DNA of 64,000 bases from Chromohalobacter canadensis (lineage in GTDB: Bacteria; Pseudomonadota; Gammaproteobacteria; Pseudomonadales; Halomonadaceae), in the NCBI RefSeq assembly GCF_029544075.1, contig NZ_JAJQJH010000006.1:1-64000 (forward strand), in the 5' to 3' direction. How positions within the stretch are numbered: position 1 is the stretch's first letter; every line of letters begins with the position of its first letter. Both the position numbers and the translations under genes were made by a program. The notes below the pieces were generated by a model that did no database searches, was not told where the DNA came from, and saw only the letters and a program-made list of their open reading frames with translations. Shown piece after piece: positions 24,166-33,647 of the stretch.

Positions 24166-25673
24166 GCATCACCTCCAGTGTCGCCGCGAGCGATGATGGA
24201 TTCTACATACGCATCGCGGTCGAGCAATTGGGCGGCAGTCGCCTGGGTGAACGCCGTAATGGGGCCGGCGAAGGCCACCATGAGTGGCGCACAGCTGATC
24301 AGCATGAGCGTGCCGGTGACGCGCAGTGGGCCGAGCGTGACACCGGTTTTCTCGCCCGACGCCCGCCAGAAGATGGTGGAGCCGGTGCGCGATAGCGCTA
24401 TCAAGGAAGCGAGCCCGCTACCCAGAAGAATCGGCCACAGCCAATGCTGCTGGGCTGTCGTTGCTGACTGAAGCAGCATGGCCTTGCCGAAGGCGCCGGA
24501 CAAAGGTGGCAAACCGGCCATGGCGATGGCGCCAGCGAAGAACATCAAGCCCAGTATGGCGGGCTGCGCCAGCGTGCGGGACTGGACGATGCGCGCCCCT
24601 GCCTTGCCGCGCTGCTGTGCAATGGCATCGACCAGCAGGAACAAGCCGCCACTGACCAGGGTAGTGTGAATCAAGTAATATAGCAGTGCGCCCAGCGCGG
24701 CTTCGCTGTGCATGCCGATACCCGCCAGCAGGGTGCCCACCGAGACCAGAATCAGATATGCCACCTGGGTGCGCATGTCGCGTGCGGATAGCACGCCTAT
24801 GGCACCGAGCGCGAGCGTGGCCAAGCCTAGCCACCATACCCACGGCTGGGCGAGATTGGCCAAGGGGCCGGCCTGTTCGCCGAAGATCAACGTGTAAACA
24901 CGGATGATTGAATAGATCCCGACCTTGGTCATGATCGCAAAAAGGGCTGCTATCGGCGCCGGCGCGGCGGCGTAGGCGCGCGGCAACCAGAAATATAGCG
25001 GCAACATGGCTGCCTTGAGCCCGAACACGATCAACAGCAACAGCGCGCCGGCCTTGACCAGTCCCAGGTCGGCGGTATCCAGCGTGGTCACGACCGCTGA
25101 CATGTCGGCCATGTTGAGCGTCCCCATAGTGCCATAGAGGATGCCCAGCGCGATCAAAAACAACATCGACCCTAGCAAGTTGAGCGCCACGTAATGAAAG
25201 CCGGCATGCGTGCGTGCCTTGCCGCCGCCGTGCATCAACAGCGCATAGGAGGCGATGAGCAGTACTTCGAAGAAGACAAACAGGTTGAAGAGATCGCCGG
25301 TCAGAAAAGCGCCGTTGATGCCCATCAGTTGCAACTGGAACAGCCCGTGAAAGTTGGAGCCTTGCTCATCGTCACCGGCGCAGGCATAGAGCAAGCTGCC
25401 CAATGCCAGTACCGACGTAAGCATCACCATCAGGGCAGACAGACGGTCGAGTACTAAAATGATGCCGAATGGCGGTTGCCAGTCGCCCACAGCGTAATAG
25501 CGGATGGCGTCGTCGGTGCTTTCGGCAACCAGTAAGACCCCTACCACTACCAGCGCGATCGTGGAGAGTACGTTAGCGGTGCGGCGTAAGGTTAGCGCGC
25601 CGCCACGATGGATCAGCAATGCCACCCCAGTGAGCAGCGGCAGCAGGACCGGCAGAATGATCAAATGCTGCAT
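24162..25673 (-). CDS. mrpD: Mrp Na+/H+ antiporter subunit D
   Basis: A 503-aa membrane protein of about 14 helices, homologous to the proton-pumping NuoM/NuoN subunits of complex I. Helix-embedded Glu and Lys residues expected in proton pathways are visible (NLFVFFEVLLIASY and the FGLKAAMLPLYFWLPRA region). With MrpA it forms the ion-translocating core. Its start overlaps the mrpC stop by one base (TGATG arrangement). Confidence 0.94.
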   Translation of the reverse strand: MQHLIILPVLLPLLTGVALLIHRGGALTLRRTANVLSTIALVVVGVLLVAESTDDAIRYYAVGDWQPPFGIILVLDRLSALMVMLTSVLALGSLLYACAGDDEQGSNFHGLFQLQLMGINGAFLTGDLFNLFVFFEVLLIASYALLMHGGGKARTHAGFHYVALNLLGSMLFLIALGILYGTMGTLNMADMSAVVTTLDTADLGLVKAGALLLLIVFGLKAAMLPLYFWLPRAYAAAPAPIAALFAIMTKVGIYSIIRVYTLIFGEQAGPLANLAQPWVWWLGLATLALGAIGVLSARDMRTQVAYLILVSVGTLLAGIGMHSEAALGALLYYLIHTTLVSGGLFLLVDAIAQQRGKAGARIVQSRTLAQPAILGLMFFAGAIAMAGLPPLSGAFGKAMLLQSATTAQQHWLWPILLGSGLASLIALSRTGSTIFWRASGEKTGVTLGPLRVTGTLMLISCAPLMVAFAGPITAFTQATAAQLLDRDAYVESIIARGDTGGDA

Positions 25674-26023
25674 CAGGACTTATCCTCCCGCGGCTCGTCG
25701 ACACGGTTGCCGTTGACGTGGTCGCTGCCCACATCACCGCGCACGCGCATAGCGAGGATCACTGAGAAGGCGGTCATGGCGAAGCCAATGACGATGGCGG
25801 TAAGCACCAATGCCTGCGGAAGCGGATCAGCGTACTTGCTGGCGTCATCGCTGATCACGGCCGCACCGTCGGTGGTTAGCCCCCCGGTTGAGAACAAGAA
25901 CAGGTTGACGGCATAGGACAACAACGTCAGGCCGACGACCACGGGGAACGTGCGCCCGCGTAGCGCCAGGTACAATCCGCTGGCGGCCAGGATCCCCGTG
26001 GTGGTCGCGAATAGCGCTTCCAT
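25673..26023 (-). CDS. mrpC: Mrp Na+/H+ antiporter subunit C
   Basis: A 116-aa, three-helix protein homologous to NuoK, with the conserved SYAVNLFLFSTGG segment and DPLPQALVLTAIVIGFA in helix 3. The ATG at 26023 overlaps the mrpA stop codon by one base, so it is preferred over a GTG one codon earlier. Confidence 0.93.
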   Translation of the reverse strand: MEALFATTTGILAASGLYLALRGRTFPVVVGLTLLSYAVNLFLFSTGGLTTDGAAVISDDASKYADPLPQALVLTAIVIGFAMTAFSVILAMRVRGDVGSDHVNGNRVDEPREDKS

Positions 26024-28821
26024 CACGCTTTCTCCTTCTGCTTGGAGGGGCGGTGCGATGTGGTCACCTTGCCCAGGTTGGCAAGAATCATCAGCGTGGC
26101 ACCGACCACGGTAAGGTAGACACCGAGATCGAACAGCATGGCCGTGGCCAGCTCCACGTCACCGATCAACGGGATGTGGAAGTGGCCGAAGGCCGAGGTC
26201 AAGAACGGATACCCGAAGGCCCAGCTGCCGACCCCGGTCAGCGTGGCGATGGCGACGCCAGAGACGGCGATCGGCTGATACTGAAACGACAAGCGTTGCT
26301 GGGCCCATTCGACCCCATGGGCGATGTACATCAAGATCAGCGCCACCGCTGTCACCAGCCCTGCGATGAAGCCGCCACCCGGGGCGTTGTGGCCGCGCAG
26401 GAAGATGAAGACCGAGACCAGCAGAGCCATAGGCAGCAGCGATTGGGAAACCGATGCCAGGATCATGGGGTAGCGGTCCGGCGACCAGGGCCGCCCTTCG
26501 CTGTCGCTGGAGGGCATGAACAGGCGCAAGCGATTGAGCAGCTTGTAGATGCCGATCCCTGCGATGCATAGCACCGTGATCTCGCCAAGAGTATCGAAGC
26601 CACGGAAATCGACCAGAATCACATTGACCACGTTATGCCCGCCGCCGCCGGACACACTGTGCTCGAGGAAGTAGTCTGAAATCGAGTTCAAAGGACGCGT
26701 CAGCAGCGCATAGTTGAGGCTTGCCACCACACCGCCGAAGCCCGCCGCGAGCAGGACATCGCGCACGATGCGCGATGCACTCGACTCTTTGGGCGTCTTC
26801 TGCGGCAGGAAGAACAGTGCCAGCATCAGTAGGATCACGGTAACCACCTCGACCGCCAACTGGGTCAATGCCAGGTCAGGCGCCGAGAAGCGTGCGAAGG
26901 CCAGCGACGCCATCAAGCCGACTACTGAGAGCATGATCAGTGAAATCAGGCGGCGGCGATGCAGGAAGGCCGTCGCCAAACCGGCGAAACAGGTGATCGC
27001 GGCACCGACGATGAGCAATGGATCAGCCTTCTGAACGGCCAGCTCGCCTTTCAAGGTTTCGATTCCCATCAAGCTCATGCCAGACACGGCCAGGGCGCTG
27101 ATGACCACCCACAGCATGTAGCGTTGCAGCGAACCGTTTTCGAGGGTATCGATGCCCCATTGAGTGAAGCGCACCAGGCGTTGAACGGCGCCCTCGAAGA
27201 TTGCCAGCGAGTTGCGCGATGGGAATTGGCGGTGGAAGGTGAACAGGTGCTGGCGTAGCACGTACACCATGAAGCCACCGATCAACGCGATCGCGCTCAT
27301 CAGCAAGGGCAGATTGAAACCGTGCCAGATGCTTAGGTGAAGCTCTGGAGCAGGCATCGTCAAGGCGGCATCGGCGGCCGTCGTCAGTATCCCTGTGGCG
27401 CTGAAGGCGGGGAAAAGCCCGATAATGATACAAACGATCGCCAGCACCAGGACTGGCAGGCGCATAGGAAAAGATGCCTCGTGTGGCGTTTTTTCCAGCT
27501 CGCGCGGTTTACCGTCGAAGAAAGTATTGCGCACGTAGCGTAGCGAGTATGCGGCGGCCAGGATGCTCCCGATGGTGGCTAAAACGGGGATTAGCCACGC
27601 CAAGCCGCCGAGAAGCGGTGTCTCAAGTGTCTCGGCGAGCATCATCTCCTTGGAGAGAAAGCCATTGAGCAAGGGAAACCCGGCCATCGAAGCCGCCGTG
27701 ATCGCCGCCAGTGCGGTGGTCATCGGCATGTAGCGCCACAGGCCCTTGAGCTTGCGAATATCCCGTGTGCCGCACTCGTGGTCGACGATGCCCGCCGTCA
27801 TGAACAGCGCCGCCTTGAAGGTCGCGTGGTTGAGAATATGGAAAAGGCCGGCAACTACAGCCATCTGGCTGTTGAGGCCGAACAGCATGGTGATCAGCCC
27901 CAGATGGCTGACGGTCGAATAGGCGAGAATCGTCTTGAGGTCGAGCTTGATGAGCGCGAAATAGGCGCCGTAGAGCATCGTCACCAGGCCGGTCAGGCTG
28001 ACCAGGTACAGCCACTCTTGCGATCCGGCCAGCGCCGGGTGCAGGCGCGCCAGCAGAAAGACGCCGGCCTTGACCATGGTGGCCGAGTGCAGGAACGCCG
28101 ATACCGGCGTCGGTGCCGCCATGGCCTGGGGCAGCCAGAACTGGAACGGAAACTGGGCCGACTTGGTGAACGCGCCGAGAAGGATCAAGAGCAATGCCGG
28201 CAAATAGCGCGGATCCGCAAGGATGACATCGCGGCTATCGAGCACCGTCTGCATGTCGAAGGTACCGACGATCTGGCCGATCAAGATCAAGCCAGCGAGC
28301 AGTGCCAGCCCGCCCATTCCGGTGACGGCCAGCGCCATGCGAGCGCCTTTGCGAGCGGCTGATTGATGGCTCCAGAAGCCGATCAGCAAAAATGACGACA
28401 GGCTGGTCAGTTCCCAGAACATCCATAGCAGGATGAGGTTGTCGGCCATCACGATGCCCAGCATCGAGGTCATGAAGAGCATCAAGTACGCATAGAAACG
28501 CGGCATGTTGTCCGCTTCGGACAGGTAGTGACGCGCATAGAGAATGATCAGCAGCCCGATTCCCAGGATCAGCAGCACGAACAATAGCGAGAGCCCATCG
28601 AGGCGCAAGGCGAGATCCAGGCCCAAGGCTGGCACCCACGAGAACGCCAAGCGCGGAACCTCGCCGGCGATCACGCCGGGCGTCTCGCGTAATGTGACCA
28701 GCAGTGCGATGAGTGGCATCGCGGCGGTCAACAGCGCGCATTGATGGCGTCGCTGGTTAGAACTCAGCGATGGCAAAAGACTGCCGAGCAGCGGCAACAG
28801 CACGATCAGTAGCAATGACAT
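26023..28821 (-). CDS. mrpA: Mrp Na+/H+ antiporter, fused subunits A and B
   Basis: A 932-aa polytopic protein. Residues about 1-550 are the NuoL-like proton-translocating unit of MrpA, followed by the MrpA C-terminal module (about 600-770). The last 150 residues are a MnhB domain ([17 protein letters not shown] motif). This A-B fusion is the group 2 Mrp (Pha) arrangement seen in proteobacteria. It exports Na+ in exchange for H+, which is vital to halophiles and at high pH. First gene of mrpAB-C-D-E-F-G, with all junctions short or overlapping. The ribosome binding site of mrpA itself is weak (AAGAGCAAG), which makes the upstream small reading frame noteworthy. Confidence 0.95.
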   Translation of the reverse strand: MSLLLIVLLPLLGSLLPSLSSNQRRHQCALLTAAMPLIALLVTLRETPGVIAGEVPRLAFSWVPALGLDLALRLDGLSLLFVLLILGIGLLIILYARHYLSEADNMPRFYAYLMLFMTSMLGIVMADNLILLWMFWELTSLSSFLLIGFWSHQSAARKGARMALAVTGMGGLALLAGLILIGQIVGTFDMQTVLDSRDVILADPRYLPALLLILLGAFTKSAQFPFQFWLPQAMAAPTPVSAFLHSATMVKAGVFLLARLHPALAGSQEWLYLVSLTGLVTMLYGAYFALIKLDLKTILAYSTVSHLGLITMLFGLNSQMAVVAGLFHILNHATFKAALFMTAGIVDHECGTRDIRKLKGLWRYMPMTTALAAITAASMAGFPLLNGFLSKEMMLAETLETPLLGGLAWLIPVLATIGSILAAAYSLRYVRNTFFDGKPRELEKTPHEASFPMRLPVLVLAIVCIIIGLFPAFSATGILTTAADAALTMPAPELHLSIWHGFNLPLLMSAIALIGGFMVYVLRQHLFTFHRQFPSRNSLAIFEGAVQRLVRFTQWGIDTLENGSLQRYMLWVVISALAVSGMSLMGIETLKGELAVQKADPLLIVGAAITCFAGLATAFLHRRRLISLIMLSVVGLMASLAFARFSAPDLALTQLAVEVVTVILLMLALFFLPQKTPKESSASRIVRDVLLAAGFGGVVASLNYALLTRPLNSISDYFLEHSVSGGGGHNVVNVILVDFRGFDTLGEITVLCIAGIGIYKLLNRLRLFMPSSDSEGRPWSPDRYPMILASVSQSLLPMALLVSVFIFLRGHNAPGGGFIAGLVTAVALILMYIAHGVEWAQQRLSFQYQPIAVSGVAIATLTGVGSWAFGYPFLTSAFGHFHIPLIGDVELATAMLFDLGVYLTVVGATLMILANLGKVTTSHRPSKQKEKA

Positions 28822-28912
28822 GCAACTTGCTCTTGTCGTTTAACGTTTGAGGGTACCCGCGACCGTCCGGGCGGAGGTTCGGATACGAGTATGGACGGCG
28901 GCAGCGCGAACG

Positions 28913-29089
28913 TCAGTCGCGAACGACGGGAGGGTCCGTCAGATAAGGGCGTCTGATGCCTCGAGGTGCCAGCATCCAGGCAGGGGTGCGGTCGGTTGCA
29001 TCGCCGGCTGGCATGAGTGACAGACGATGGGCACCGTAATGGCAGGGCATGCGCAGCGGCAGGCAGCCGGGCAGGGAGTGTCCTGTCAT
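28913..29089 (-). CDS. possible 58-codon leader peptide or small protein upstream of mrpA
   Basis: A 58-codon frame starting at an ATG preceded by AAGGAGGAG with 7-nt spacing, one of the best ribosome binding sites in the window. The product (MTGHSLPGCLPLRMPCHYG...) is rich in Pro, Arg, His and Cys, with no membrane helix and no family I recognise. It ends 91 nt before the mrpA start on the same strand. It could be a regulatory leader, a small protein, or chance. The rest of the 555-bp gap between mrpA and the transglycosylase gene (29090-29376) shows no other supported gene. Confidence 0.45.
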   Translation of the reverse strand: MTGHSLPGCLPLRMPCHYGAHRLSLMPAGDATDRTPAWMLAPRGIRRPYLTDPPVVRD

Positions 29090-29376
29090 GGTGTCTCTCC
29101 TCCTTCGGAACGCTTCGGCGCAAAGCTGTGCGTACAGCGGCTTGTATTGATTGATGATTTGTTGCGTCGGGCGCCAAAACGGGATGGTTGACCGAATGTA
29201 CCATGTCCCTTCCTGGCCTCGCCATAGCCTGGATGGCGAAAGATGCAGCGGTGCATGTTTTTCAGGACATAAGGGCTCTCTGGTGGCAGCGTCTTCGCCT
29301 AGGTAGCATGGCTCCTGCGCGGCAACCGTGCCTGCCTGATTTGGCCTTATCGTCGTCATTGACAAAGGATCGACAT

Positions 29377-30678
29377 ATGAAACGACCCATTTGCAGCCTC
29401 GCATTGGGATTTTTCCTGGCGGGATGCCAAGGCATGGCGACCAGCGATACCGTGGTGTCCTCGGCCCAGAACGATAGCGCGCCGGCGAAGGTCTCGAATA
29501 CCGGCACCAGCGACACTACGGATGGAGACACTACGGATAAAGAGGTGCGCCAGGATTTCGCTGCCTGGGTGGAGGACTACCGAGAGCATGCGGCGGCGGA
29601 AGGCATTGATGCCATGACACTGGCAGCTGCCTTCGACGATGTTAGCTTTCAACCGCGCATCGTTGAGCTTGACCGCTCGCAACCGGAATTTTCCCGGCCG
29701 GTGTGGGCGTATCTGGACACGGCGGTCTCCGACCAGCGCGTCCGTCAGGGGCGTGCAAAGCTCGACGCCCACCGCGATGCCGCGATGCGTGCGGAGAATC
29801 GCTACGCGGTGCCGGCCGAGATATTGACGGCGATTTGGGGGGTGGAAAGCAACTACGGCAGCTACTTTGGCCACTTTTCGACCATCGATGCGCTAGCCAC
29901 GCTGGGATTCGAGGGGCGGCGCCAGGATTTCGCCCGTCGCGAACTGCTCGCGGCCTTGAAGATTCTGCAGAGCGGCGACATCGACCGCGAGCACATGCGT
30001 GGCTCGTGGGCGGGCGCCATGGGGCATACACAATTCTTGCCGTCCAGCTTCCTCGCCTATGCGGTCGATGCCGACGGTGACGGCCGCCGTGATATCTGGG
30101 GCAGCGTGGACGATGTGATGGCCTCGACGGCCTATTATCTTGAGGAGGCCGGCTGGCAAGCAGGCCAACCCTGGGGCGTGGAAGTCACTTTGCCCGACGA
30201 TTTTGATTATGCGCAAACCGAGCTGTCGGTGCGTCACTCCAGCGATGAATGGCGGGCCCAGGGCGTGACCGCTCGCGAAGGAGCCTTGCCGACGTTCGAC
30301 AAAGCCTCGGTGATTGCCCCGGCTGGCGCACGCGGTCCTGCGTTCATGGTGGGCCCTAACTTTCGGGTCATCATGCGCTATAACGCCTCCACCAGCTACG
30401 CCCTGGCCGTCGCGACACTGGCCGAGCGCATCGTAGGGGGAGATGGGGTTCAAGGCGCCTGGCCGCGTAATCTCGAGCCGCTTTCGCGCACCCAGGTCAA
30501 GGAGATGCAGCGCCGTCTCAACGCCTTGGGTTTTACCACCGGCGGGCCGCCGGATGGGGTCGTGGGGCCCAATACCCGCGGGGGACTACGCGCATTCCAG
30601 CGTAGCCAGGACATGACAGCGGATGGCTTCCCTACGCGCGCCCTGCTCGAAAGGCTGCGCGATGCAGGAGAGCCGTGA
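29377..30678 (+). CDS. MltB-family lytic murein transglycosylase, lipoprotein
   Basis: Cleaves the MurNAc-GlcNAc bond of peptidoglycan, forming 1,6-anhydro ends, at the outer membrane. The 433-aa protein starts with a lipoprotein signal (ALGFFLAGC; lipidated Cys at about residue 16). The SLT_2/MltB domain follows, with catalytic Glu157 in AIWGVESNYG, plus GAMGHTQFLPSSF. A C-terminal peptidoglycan-binding repeat (about 370-430, QRRLNALGF...DGVVGPNT) is present, which classical MltB lacks. Start ATG 29377 follows AAAGGA (spacing 7); longer frames upstream lack a signal sequence. The 1,6-anhydro products feed the AmgK-MurU route encoded 9 kb away. Confidence 0.92.
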   Translation: MKRPICSLALGFFLAGCQGMATSDTVVSSAQNDSAPAKVSNTGTSDTTDGDTTDKEVRQDFAAWVEDYREHAAAEGIDAMTLAAAFDDVSFQPRIVELDRSQPEFSRPVWAYLDTAVSDQRVRQGRAKLDAHRDAAMRAENRYAVPAEILTAIWGVESNYGSYFGHFSTIDALATLGFEGRRQDFARRELLAALKILQSGDIDREHMRGSWAGAMGHTQFLPSSFLAYAVDADGDGRRDIWGSVDDVMASTAYYLEEAGWQAGQPWGVEVTLPDDFDYAQTELSVRHSSDEWRAQGVTAREGALPTFDKASVIAPAGARGPAFMVGPNFRVIMRYNASTSYALAVATLAERIVGGDGVQGAWPRNLEPLSRTQVKEMQRRLNALGFTTGGPPDGVVGPNTRGGLRAFQRSQDMTADGFPTRALLERLRDAGEP

Positions 30679-30760
30679 ATGCGTCATCAGGCCGGGGGCT
30701 GCTCACCGTTGCTTGACGGCAAGCAGGAGAGAAGAGGTGGCTGAGCTAGATCCAGCGGCG

Positions 30761-32095
30761 TCAGGAATAGACCTTTTCCACGACACGCGAGGGTGTGGCG
30801 GAATCGTTGTCGGTTTCGAGCTGCGGGAGAGACGAGGCGACGTGTTGGATCGCGCTGACCACATCATTGGCGCCGGAGCGAATCTTGTCGATGGCATGCC
30901 CGGCTTCCCCCGCCATGCGAACGCCATTCTCCACGCTGCCCAGGCAGGCTTGCATGCCACCGTTCACTTCTTGCGTAAGGTCGCGCAGGCTGGCGATGGT
31001 GGCGGTGATATCGCGGGTGGCTTGCGAGGTACGTATCGATAACTGACGAACTTCATGGGATACCACCGAGAAGCCACGGCCATGTTCGCCGGCGCGGGCA
31101 GCTTCGATGGCAGCGTTGAGCGCCAGCAGGTTGGTCTGCTCGGCTATCTCGTGAATGCTTTCGATCACCGTGGTGATGTCGTCTGAGCGTTGTTCCAACG
31201 TGGCGAGCTGTTGCGAGGTACTGGCGACCTGATCGGCGATACGGCGGATTTCGGTGACGGTGTCGTTGATGATGCGCGAGCCGTCGTTCGCCGACGCTTC
31301 GGTTGTCGAGGAGATGCGATAGGCCATTTGAGCGCTTTCGTTCTCGCGCGTCACACGGTCGGTAATGTCGGTGGCGAACTTGACCACCTTGTAAAGATGG
31401 CCATCGGGATCGAAAACCGGGTTGTAACTCGCTTCGAGCCATAGAGGGCGGCCCTGCTTGTCGACACGCTTGAACTGCCCCGACATGAATTCACCGGCAT
31501 TCAGGTGGCGCCAAAAGTCGCGATATTCCTGACCTTCGACGTAGTCGCGCTCGCAAAAAATACGATGGTGAGTGCCCTCGAGTTCCCTGAAGGTGTAGCC
31601 CACGGTATCGAGAAAGTTCTGGTTGGCGGTCACGATATGGCCGTCGGGCGTGAACTCGATGATGGCCATGGCGCGGTCGAGGGCGTTGAGGCGACTTTTC
31701 ATGTCCTGTTCGCGGCGAATGCGCTCACTGATGTCGGTCGCTGTCTTGACCACGCGGACGACCTTGCCGTGACGGTCGCAGATCGGATTGTACGAGGCTT
31801 CCAGCCAGAAAGGGTGGCCATCGTGTGCCACGCGCTTGAAACGACCAGCAATGAATTCTCCTTGACGAAGACGTTCCCAGAAAGCGGCGTACTCTTGGCT
31901 TGCGGCCAATTCGCGTTCGCATAGCAGGCGGTGGTGCTGACCGACCAATGCGTCGGCCTGATAGCCGGTTGCGGCGAGAAAATTGGTATTGGCCGAGAGG
32001 ATGATGCCCTCGGGCGAGAACTCGATAACCGCCATGGCGCGGTGAATGGCATCGAACAGTGCTGCATGGTTTGGCGGTGAACGAAATAGGGCCAT
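30761..32095 (-). CDS. soluble double-PAS methyl-accepting chemotaxis protein (BdlA-like)
   Basis: A 444-aa protein with two tandem PAS domains (about 15-125 and 137-247) that are close copies of each other, followed by a short methyl-accepting signalling domain. The receptor tip [22 protein letters not shown], which contacts CheA/CheW, is intact; the segment after it reads [13 protein letters not shown]. There is no membrane segment, so it is cytoplasmic and may sense redox state or oxygen through bound flavin or haem. The layout matches BdlA, the biofilm dispersion receptor of Pseudomonas aeruginosa. A TATAAT lies only 15 nt before the ATG. Confidence 0.88.
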   Translation of the reverse strand: MALFRSPPNHAALFDAIHRAMAVIEFSPEGIILSANTNFLAATGYQADALVGQHHRLLCERELAASQEYAAFWERLRQGEFIAGRFKRVAHDGHPFWLEASYNPICDRHGKVVRVVKTATDISERIRREQDMKSRLNALDRAMAIIEFTPDGHIVTANQNFLDTVGYTFRELEGTHHRIFCERDYVEGQEYRDFWRHLNAGEFMSGQFKRVDKQGRPLWLEASYNPVFDPDGHLYKVVKFATDITDRVTRENESAQMAYRISSTTEASANDGSRIINDTVTEIRRIADQVASTSQQLATLEQRSDDITTVIESIHEIAEQTNLLALNAAIEAARAGEHGRGFSVVSHEVRQLSIRTSQATRDITATIASLRDLTQEVNGGMQACLGSVENGVRMAGEAGHAIDKIRSGANDVVSAIQHVASSLPQLETDNDSATPSRVVEKVYS

Positions 32096-32281
32096 TCCTG
32101 CATTCCTCTTATTATATCCTTGGCGCGGCGTCGTCGTGATTTACCACTGCATATCGACAGTATTGGCCGTAGGTTAAGGTCCCGGCCAATCGCATGCGCG
32201 AATAAGCAAACCGAAGAGAGTTAGCGACTGGGCCGTCTGGCATGGCGCGGCGGTGTGGCGACCGCGTCACCAGGAAACGTT

Positions 32282-32992
32282 TTAGAACAGTCGTGCGAGC
32301 AGGGCGGTCACGGCGGTTTCGACGCGTAGGATACGCTCGCCCAGATGTACACCTTCGAAGCCGAGGGCCGAGAAGCGTTCGACTTCGTAAGGCACGAAGC
32401 CACCTTCGGGGCCGACAGCCAACGTGACGGGTTCGTCGAGGCCGCGCGGGCAGGTTTCGGCCATGCCGGGATGAGCGATCAGCGCGCGCCGTCCACTCAA
32501 CTGCGCGGGTAAGCGATCTTCGATGAAGGGTTTGAAACGCGGCTCGAATGTCACGCATGGCAGGTGCGTGTCGCGTGCCTGCTCGAGCCCGAGGATTAGG
32601 TGATGGTGGATCTTTTCGGAAGTAAGTTCCGGCGACTGCCAGTAGCTTTTTTCGACGCGCCGGGTATGCAGCAGGGTAAGCTGTTTCACCCCCAGCGCGG
32701 TGACGTGCTCAAGCGTGCGAGCCAGCATGCGTGGACGCGGCAGCGCCAACAGTAGGTGGACCGGTAGCGGTGCAGGGGGTTCGCGATCCAAAGTGACCGT
32801 GAAGATCGCGCCCGTGTCATCCAGTGATTGTAGCCTTCCGCGCCCCAGCGCGCCGCCGACCAGCCCCACGCTCAGTTCGTCGCCAGGCACGGCGCGGTGT
32901 ATGTCGCGCAGGTGGCGTAGGCGTACGGGGTCGCGCAGATGCATGCGCTGGGTATCGAGGCGGTCGTTGTCGTCGAAGAGGATGAGGTTCAT
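32282..32992 (-). CDS. rsmE: 16S rRNA (uracil-1498-N3)-methyltransferase
   Basis: A SPOUT-family SAM-dependent enzyme that methylates U1498 of 16S rRNA in the 30S particle. The 236-aa protein has an N-terminal PUA-like domain and C-terminal knot motifs AVGPEGGF and LGERILRVETA. Its upstream region is shared with the divergent phaR-like gene (117 bp). Confidence 0.93.
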   Translation of the reverse strand: MNLILFDDNDRLDTQRMHLRDPVRLRHLRDIHRAVPGDELSVGLVGGALGRGRLQSLDDTGAIFTVTLDREPPAPLPVHLLLALPRPRMLARTLEHVTALGVKQLTLLHTRRVEKSYWQSPELTSEKIHHHLILGLEQARDTHLPCVTFEPRFKPFIEDRLPAQLSGRRALIAHPGMAETCPRGLDEPVTLAVGPEGGFVPYEVERFSALGFEGVHLGERILRVETAVTALLARLF

Positions 32993-33109
32993 GAAAGCTC
33001 CGCGAATGGCGCGCGTAGTCTACTATCGTGCCTTTGTGATGTCGTGGGTAGCTTGCGCTGCTCGAATGTCGGTGCACAATGCAATGAAAGCCTCAGTAAG
33101 GACTGCGCC

Positions 33110-33568
33110 GTGCGCGTGATACGCAAATATGCCAATCGTCGTCTCTACGATACTCAGCAGAGCCATTATGTGACGCTGGAGGATTTACGGTGCTTGGTGC
33201 TTGATGAAGTTCCGTTTCGTGTAGAGGATGCCAAGAGCGGTGAAGACCTGACCCGACCGATCCTGCTGTCGATCATCACCGAGCAGGAGCAGCGCAACGA
33301 CAACGATGCCGATGTCTTCTCCAATGCCTTGCTCGAACAATTGATTCGCATTTACGCCATGGGGCAGTCTTTACCGCTGGCCCGTTATCTCGAACAAGGC
33401 ACGCAACTGATGCTTGAGCAGCAACGCCATATGCAGGATCAGTGGCAACAGGCGATGCGTCACTCGCCGGTGGAAACCATGCAGGAACTGGCCGAGGAAA
33501 ATCTGCGTTTCTGGCAGCGCATGATGCGTCAGCATCAGACGCCCGACGATGATATGCCAGAACGCTGA
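33110..33568 (+). CDS. phaR: polyhydroxyalkanoate synthesis regulator, PhaR type
   Basis: A 152-aa DNA-binding regulator. The N-terminal PHB/PHA accumulation regulator domain (RVIRKYANRRLYDTQQSHYV, about residues 2-65) is the diagnostic PhaR sequence. A Gln- and Met-rich helical segment follows, suited to oligomerisation or to binding PHA granules. In other bacteria PhaR represses phasin genes until polymer accumulates. The start is GTG at 33110, behind AAGGA (spacing 7); the longer frame overlaps rsmE on the other strand. No phaA, phaB, phaC or phasin gene is in the window. Confidence 0.85.
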   Translation: MRVIRKYANRRLYDTQQSHYVTLEDLRCLVLDEVPFRVEDAKSGEDLTRPILLSIITEQEQRNDNDADVFSNALLEQLIRIYAMGQSLPLARYLEQGTQLMLEQQRHMQDQWQQAMRHSPVETMQELAEENLRFWQRMMRQHQTPDDDMPER

Positions 33569-33647
33569 CGCCTCGCTCTGTCGTGGCGCATGCTTTCTGC
33601 CATAATGGTCCGATCTTTTCGTCATAGCTCCATAAGGTCTTATCCAG

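Noticed and set aside
28806-29225. 139-codon minus-strand frame overlapping the start of mrpA
   Set aside because: Overlaps the better supported 58-codon frame and the mrpA start; no ribosome binding site and Arg/Pro/Ser-rich composition.
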